From Penium margaritaceum (Eukaryota > Streptophyta > Zygnematophyceae > Desmidiales > Peniaceae), in contig SZWC01004692.1 of assembly GCA_023375785.1 (NCBI GenBank), positions 49,923-113,922 of the forward strand: a stretch of 64,000 nucleotides of DNA. Reading direction: 5' to 3'. The stretch's first letter is position 1. Each line of letters begins with the position of its first letter. Shown one piece after another: positions 59,480 to 64,000 of this stretch. The notes below the pieces were generated by a model that was not told the DNA's origin, ran no database searches, and saw only the letters and a program-made list of their open reading frames with translations. Both the position numbers and the translations under genes were made by a program.

Positions 59480-60780
59480 AGAATTAATAAAGACATAAGA
59501 AATATCAAAACTTGTTCCTTAAATTGCATTTATGTCAGACCCAACAATGTATATTATCAAGGTGAAGGTTATGCCGTTTTTACTTTCATGTGGAAGCTTA
59601 TTACAAGACATGCTTACTTCTACATGAAGAAAAATACATCATAGTATGGTAGATTATTTGAAAAATAAAATCATTTAGTTGAGTAGGAAGGCAGAGATCT
59701 GATTTCACCTTGTACCCCATCCATTGAGAAATAAAGAAGAGAATTAACGACCTCATAACTTGATTGAAGGTTTAACCATCATCAAAGGAAAAGAAAGAAA
59801 AAACCCACAAATCATTATCAACCTACTTTGAAGTGCATAAAACGACCCTCATAAGAAGTATTATCAATAGAAGGCCTGCCGTTTCCACCTCTACATCTCA
59901 CTCGGTTTTCTTAGTCATCCTATTGAGAATAGTGACTTTGTTTATTGTTTTTCATCAAAATAATGAAAATACCCCATTTTCATGTATCTTATTTGATTTG
60001 TTATAACAAGTATATTATTCCTGTTGATTCAAATCAAGCCATTAATCTTTCCAAAATAGCTTATTATTGATTTAAAAATTAACGAAATACTTTTGAAAGG
60101 ATCAATGTTTACGTTTTTATCTCATATATATGTATAGTAATTATTTTAGACAACGAACTTCATAATAAATTAAAAGTTGTTAAACAATTGCTAAAAGAGA
60201 AGTATGTTTGTTTTTCAACTATAGAAGTTATAAATTGTTTAATTTGGTAAGCATCATAGAATAAGAATTCAAAAATATGTTTCCTTTTATAATTTGAACC
60301 AATATGTTTTAAACACATCTATAAAGAAGCATGAAAGGAAGGATAAAAAAACTTTACAATAGAAATATATTTGTTTAAGAATAGAACATAATCATTCAAT
60401 GACTTAGTCTTATTAACTTTTGTAGGGAGTAAGTGGGGAAATTAAAATGAAAGAACAATTAATAATATAGAAAGAATTTTGAACAAAGATGGAACTACTC
60501 TCAAATAAAAAATTAAGATATTTATTTCACAAGTAGGTATTGGAATAAGAGCCAACACTTTTAATGTTCAAAGGAATCACTTCAATTTTCATTCGAGGTG
60601 ATCAATCCAAAAAATTTGGATATGATTATTTGATTGAGCTACTGGATTCCTCCTTGGCCTGACAATACTCTAGTAGAAGCTTCCTCCCTTTATGATGCGA
60701 GGAAGATTCTATAGGAAGCCTGGCTACACACTGTTGAGAAAAGATATTAGATCAAGAAGTGAAGGAACTCTGGGAATAGA
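59480..60780. other. AT-rich gene-free DNA
   Basis: Resembles 51030-55340 in composition. Dense stops, no motif seen. Confidence 0.55.
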
Positions 60781-60791
60781 CGGGCATACAT

Positions 60792-61013
60792 ATGCATGTG
60801 TTGGGGCAACGGGTACGAGCGCGACATCCTAGTTGGATTGGCGCGCATTTCGTAACGGCTCCAAGCCTGCTGATGCAACGGCTTGTGGCCGTTGACCACT
60901 ACCGGCTCCAAGTTGGGGCAAATCCGGTTCGGGGCAATCTCATGACATGGCCTGCCTCACTGGTTGCAGACGGAACACTACACATCACTGACAAGTTGAA
61001 CATGACAGCGTAA
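60792..61013 (+). other. Short open frame ending next to a splice-donor-like site
   Basis: A 73-codon frame of balanced composition (VDHYRLQVGANPVRGNLMTW ...) in a local island of higher GC. At its end the DNA reads ACAGC|GTAAGTAT, a consensus-like 5' splice site at 61011. It may be an exon fragment or chance. I recognise no family. Confidence 0.3.
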
Positions 61014-61708
61014 GTATGGATGTTGAGTGACCATATGTATCAAACGTCAACACCACCCATCACGGCGTGGCCAACAAAGTACACAAATAGATATTTCAAC
61101 ATGACAATGTTAGCTACGCTTCTCACTCTGGTGGGTGACCAAAACCCAAAGAACGTGGTTTAAGCTGATGGGCCATTAGCAATGGTTGGGGCTGTTGCCA
61201 ATGTTTGGCTGGTGTGGATCATGACAAGGGTGCAGACATGACGAGGAGTAATATTTATCCTATGCCAGTGGCAAGTAAGGACGGTTGGGGCTGGTGTAGA
61301 GAGATGATGTTAGCGCCGTAGCGCATAGCAGCGCAAAGTACACAGCACTAAGAGTGCGACGCAATCGAAAAACAGGACAGAGAAGCGTGAGCATGGCGGC
61401 CAACATCTTGACAGATTCTTGCAAGTCGTAGACAAGGATGTACAGAGCAGGAGGTAAACCAGGCCACGTGCCATGTGCGTGTGCAAATGGCACGTGGCAA
61501 ACAAGGGGGAGGAGTGGGATGGGGAGAAGGAGGAGAAGGGGGAGGAGGAGGAGGAGGAAGCTGAGAAAGGGAAGGAGGAAGAGGAGAGTGCAGCTGGGAT
61601 GGTGATGGTGACGGCGGTAAATATGACATTGACGATGAATGCCACAATGTTGAGGGCGATGGAGAAGACACCGGTGACGGCAATGAGGACATGGACGGTG
61701 ACAGGGAG

Positions 61709-61731
61709 GATGATGATGATGATGATGATGA
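61709..61731. repeat. (GAT)n microsatellite
   Basis: Seven to eight GAT units within a longer region of GAY/GAN trinucleotide periodicity (61600-62080). Confidence 0.9.
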
Positions 61732-62209
61732 CGCCGAAGGCGACGATGAAGAAGACGATGAAAACGATGATGACAACAACTGTGACTCTGCATGGGACTG
61801 CGAGTGCGAATGGGGCTTTGACTGCACATGTGAGTGTGACAAAGACAGCGACGACAATACCGATGACAATGACGGTGAGAGTGAATCTGACATAAATCTT
61901 GATGGCAGTGGGGAAGACGATTGTAACAGCGATGTCATGTATAAGTGTGGATGCAACTGGGACATTGACAACGACGATTATAGCAGCATAGCCAGAAACA
62001 GCGGCAACGATGGTGAGAGTAATGGTGTCGGTGATATGGACACCAATGGTGGTGGCGAATGTGATGGAGGATAAGGAGGAGGAGGAGGCAAGGGAGTACA
62101 AGGAGGAGGAGGGGGTGGAGAAAGGGGAAGGGAAGGAGGAGGAGGGGGAGGAGGGAGAGGAGAGGGAGGATGAGGAGAAGGAGGAGGGGTCATAGGAGGA
62201 GGAGGAGGG

Positions 62210-62689
62210 GGAGGAGGGAGAGAAGAGGGAGGAGGAGGAGGAGGAGGAAGAGGGGTCAGAGGAGGGGGAAGAAGGGGGGGAAGAAGAGGAGAAAGAGGAG
62301 GAGGAGGAGGGGGAGGAGGGAGAGAAGAGGGAGGAGGAGGAGGAGGAGGAAGAGGGGTCAGAGGAGGGGGAAGAAGGGGGGGAAGAAGAGGAGAAAGAGG
62401 AGGAGGAGGAGGGGGAGGAGGGAGAGAAGAGGGAGGAGGAGGAGGAGGAGGAAGAGGGGTCAGAGGAGGGGGAAGAAGGGGGGGAAGAAGAGGAGAAAGA
62501 GGAGGAGGAGGAGGGGGAGGAGGGAGAGAAGAGGGAGGAGGAGGAGGAGGAGGAAGAGGGGTCAGAGGAGGGGGAAGAAGGGGGGGAAGAAGAGGAGAAA
62601 GAGGAGGAGGAGGAGGGGGAGGAGGGAGAGAAGAGGGAGGAGGAGGAGGAGGAGGAAGAGGGGTCAGAGGAGGGGGAAGAGGGGGGGGA

Positions 62690-62700
<11 letters not shown>
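62210..62700. repeat. 102-bp tandem array, about five near-identical copies
   Basis: The marker GGGGTCAGAGGAGGGGGAAG starts at 62252, 62354, 62456, 62558 and 62660, exactly 102 bp apart. Intervening sequence looks identical between copies apart from the edges. Since 102 is divisible by three, frames stay open and give a 34-residue Ser/Pro-rich repeat on the minus strand. Near-identity implies recent expansion or an assembly-sensitive region. Confidence 0.92.
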
Positions 62701-62720
<20 letters not shown>

Positions 62721-63175
62721 GAGGTTGAGGAGGAGGAGGAGGAGGAGGATGACAATGAGGTGCTGAAGCAGAAAGCGTAGGAGGCGGCGGTTGGATAGGA
62801 GAGGATGTACGGGTAGAGGTGAGACGAAGGGAAAGGGCCTGAGAAAGGAATGGACTAGTCGCATGGAGGACACAAATAGATTGGGAAACGGCAAGGTAGG
62901 CGTTGGTGGACAAGGCAACGCTGGCAGTTGCATGAGCGTCAAGCAACGTATCACACCACTTGTACAGGCGTACGGCAGGTTCGCTTCGGATTAGGGAGGG
63001 ATGGGTAGGAAGAGGATGAGGAGGGGAGGCACGGTGTGGAGGCAAAAGGGGACAAGGAAAGGGTGAGGGGGAGAGAGGTGTGACCGAAAGTGGGACGATA
63101 GGGTAGACATGAGAAGAGGATGTGGAAGAAACATGTTTGGAAACACGATGACCCATCAGTGTGTGCCCACGAGAG

Positions 63176-63225
63176 GGAGGAGAGAGAGAGAGATAGAGAG
63201 AGAGAGGACAAGGAGAGAGAGGGAA

Positions 63226-63277
<52 letters not shown>

Positions 63278-63460
63278 AGGGGCGAGGGGGGGACAAGGCG
63301 AGGGGGATGGCAGGACAAAGGGACCGGGAGGGGATAAAAAGGGGGGGGGAGAGAGAGTTGATTAGAGGGGGGGGTGGATTGGTGGGAGAGAGAGAGATAG
63401 AGAGAGAGCGAGAGAAAGAGAGAATGAGAGAGAGAGAGAGAGGGGGAGAGAGAGCAAGAG
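63176..63460. repeat. Interrupted (GA)n tracts
   Basis: GA runs at about 63180-63270 and 63385-63460, separated by G-rich sequence. Confidence 0.9.
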
Positions 63461-63465
63461 AGAGA

Positions 63466-63835
63466 GAAGGACAGGACATGTTAGGATAGGACAGGACTGG
63501 ACTGGACAGGAAAGAACAGGACAGGACAGGCCAGAGCAGGGCAGGGCAGGATAGGACAACAAAGGACAGACCAGGACGGGAGAGGACAGGACTGGACTGG
63601 ACAGGACAGGACAATAAAGGACAGGACAGGAAAGGACAGAACTAGACAAGACAGGACAGGACAGGACATGACAGGACAGGACATGACTGGACAAGGCAAG
63701 ACATGACAGATATGAGCAGGAGAAGACAGGACAGGAAAGGACAGGAGAGATTAGCATAGGACAGCACAGGGCAGGAAAGCACAGGATAGGATAGGAAAGG
63801 ACAGGACAGGACAGGAAAGGACTGTACAGGGCCTA
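63466..63835. repeat. Pentanucleotide satellite (AGGAC type)
   Basis: About 370 bp built mainly from ACAGG units with variants such as ACTGG, AAAGG, ATAGG and GCAGG. Frames of Ser, Cys, Pro and Val on the minus strand are by-products. Confidence 0.93.
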
Positions 63836-63936
63836 AGAATAAAACAACTGGACAGGATGGAGAGGAGAGAAAAGGAGAGCTATGGTGGTCAAAGACTGCG
63901 AGTATGAGTGCAGCAACAGTATCGACAGTGATTGAT

Positions 63937-63938
<2 letters not shown>

Positions 63939-64000
<62 letters not shown>
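63939..64000. repeat. (GA)n microsatellite at the window end
   Basis: Pure GA repeat continuing past the window edge. Confidence 0.97.

Larger units (their letters stand above)
61260..63190 (-). repeat. Composite polypyrimidine module, minus copy
   Basis: Read on the minus strand: GA/CT runs (above 63175), a head of ordinary complexity (63170-62760), a TCC-rich block with the 102-bp array (62760-62080), a GAY/GTN trinucleotide block (62080-61600), a CCT-rich stretch, and a tail (61500-61260). The head has a frame with AVRLYKWCDTLLDAHATASV and YLAVSQSICVLHATSPFLSQ. The tail has one with GLPPALYILVYDLQESVKML. Very long Ser- or Pro-rich frames (up to 481 codons) run through the low-complexity part and are not accepted as genes. 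Confidence 0.6.

Noticed and set aside
61310-63318. Minus-strand Ser-rich and Pro-rich frames of 481 and 446 codons
   Set aside because: They follow a TCC/CCT repeat with a 102-bp period that keeps all three frames open. No domain or start context supports a gene.

Overview
This window is eukaryotic nuclear DNA made almost entirely of decayed transposable elements, satellites and low-complexity tracts. I found no intact host gene and no rRNA or tRNA gene. The element spectrum fits a large, repeat-rich eukaryotic genome: Ty1/copia, chromodomain-bearing Ty3/gypsy elements primed by initiator-Met tRNA, Mutator-like elements, a Crypton-type tyrosine recombinase remnant, and small TIR elements. 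A green-lineage alga or plant is my best guess, but that is inference only. Two runs of N (3608-3697, 23910-24047) sit inside simple repeats and mark assembly gaps.

Layout. 1-~2740: 3' part of a Ty1/copia element (linker, RT, RNase H, PPT, start of the 3' LTR), broken by a frameshift and seven in-frame stops. ~3010-4330: pentanucleotide satellite of the ACGAC/ACAAC type. 4403-5158 (minus): C-terminal part of a Crypton tyrosine recombinase, abutting a Ty3/gypsy integrase-chromodomain remnant (5167-6490). 6600-11600: gene-free DNA with hairpins, a 15-bp-type minisatellite, two TIR elements (8445-8901; 10391-10971 with TAA duplications) and a small dispersed repeat. ~11612-18073: element D, a nearly complete chromodomain gypsy with gag, protease, RT, RNase H, integrase and both LTRs (the 3' one truncated). 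18074-~23228 (minus): a second copia element of the same family as the one at the window start, cut off before RT. 23834-24114: TG and GA microsatellites around a gap. 24115-29535: no recognisable gene. 29536-30983: decayed Mutator-like transposase.

31080-48200 is a nested stack of one gypsy lineage. The 3' end of element C and part of its LTR are followed by element A (LTRs 32645-33195 and 40698-41234 plus 48188-48200). A's pol has lost the RT/RNase H junction, and about 3.2 kb of ~128-bp satellite lies in its place. The satellite itself contains a 374-bp TIR element flanked by TA. Element B (41235-48182) is inserted in A's 3' LTR with a 5-bp ATTCC duplication. B carries an inverted insertion resembling a D-type solo LTR.

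49131-51019 is a 1.9-kb element with ~360-bp inverted repeats and a near-perfect 9-bp target duplication (non-autonomous MULE). 51030-55340 and 59480-60780 are AT-rich and gene-free. 55480-64000 is dominated by polypyrimidine and polypurine DNA. It holds two oppositely oriented copies of one composite module (57601-59080 plus, 61260-63190 minus), a 102-bp tandem array, an AGGAC satellite and GA repeats.

Nothing here acts as a host pathway. The shared logic is retrotransposition and cut-and-paste transposition followed by decay, nesting and satellite expansion.
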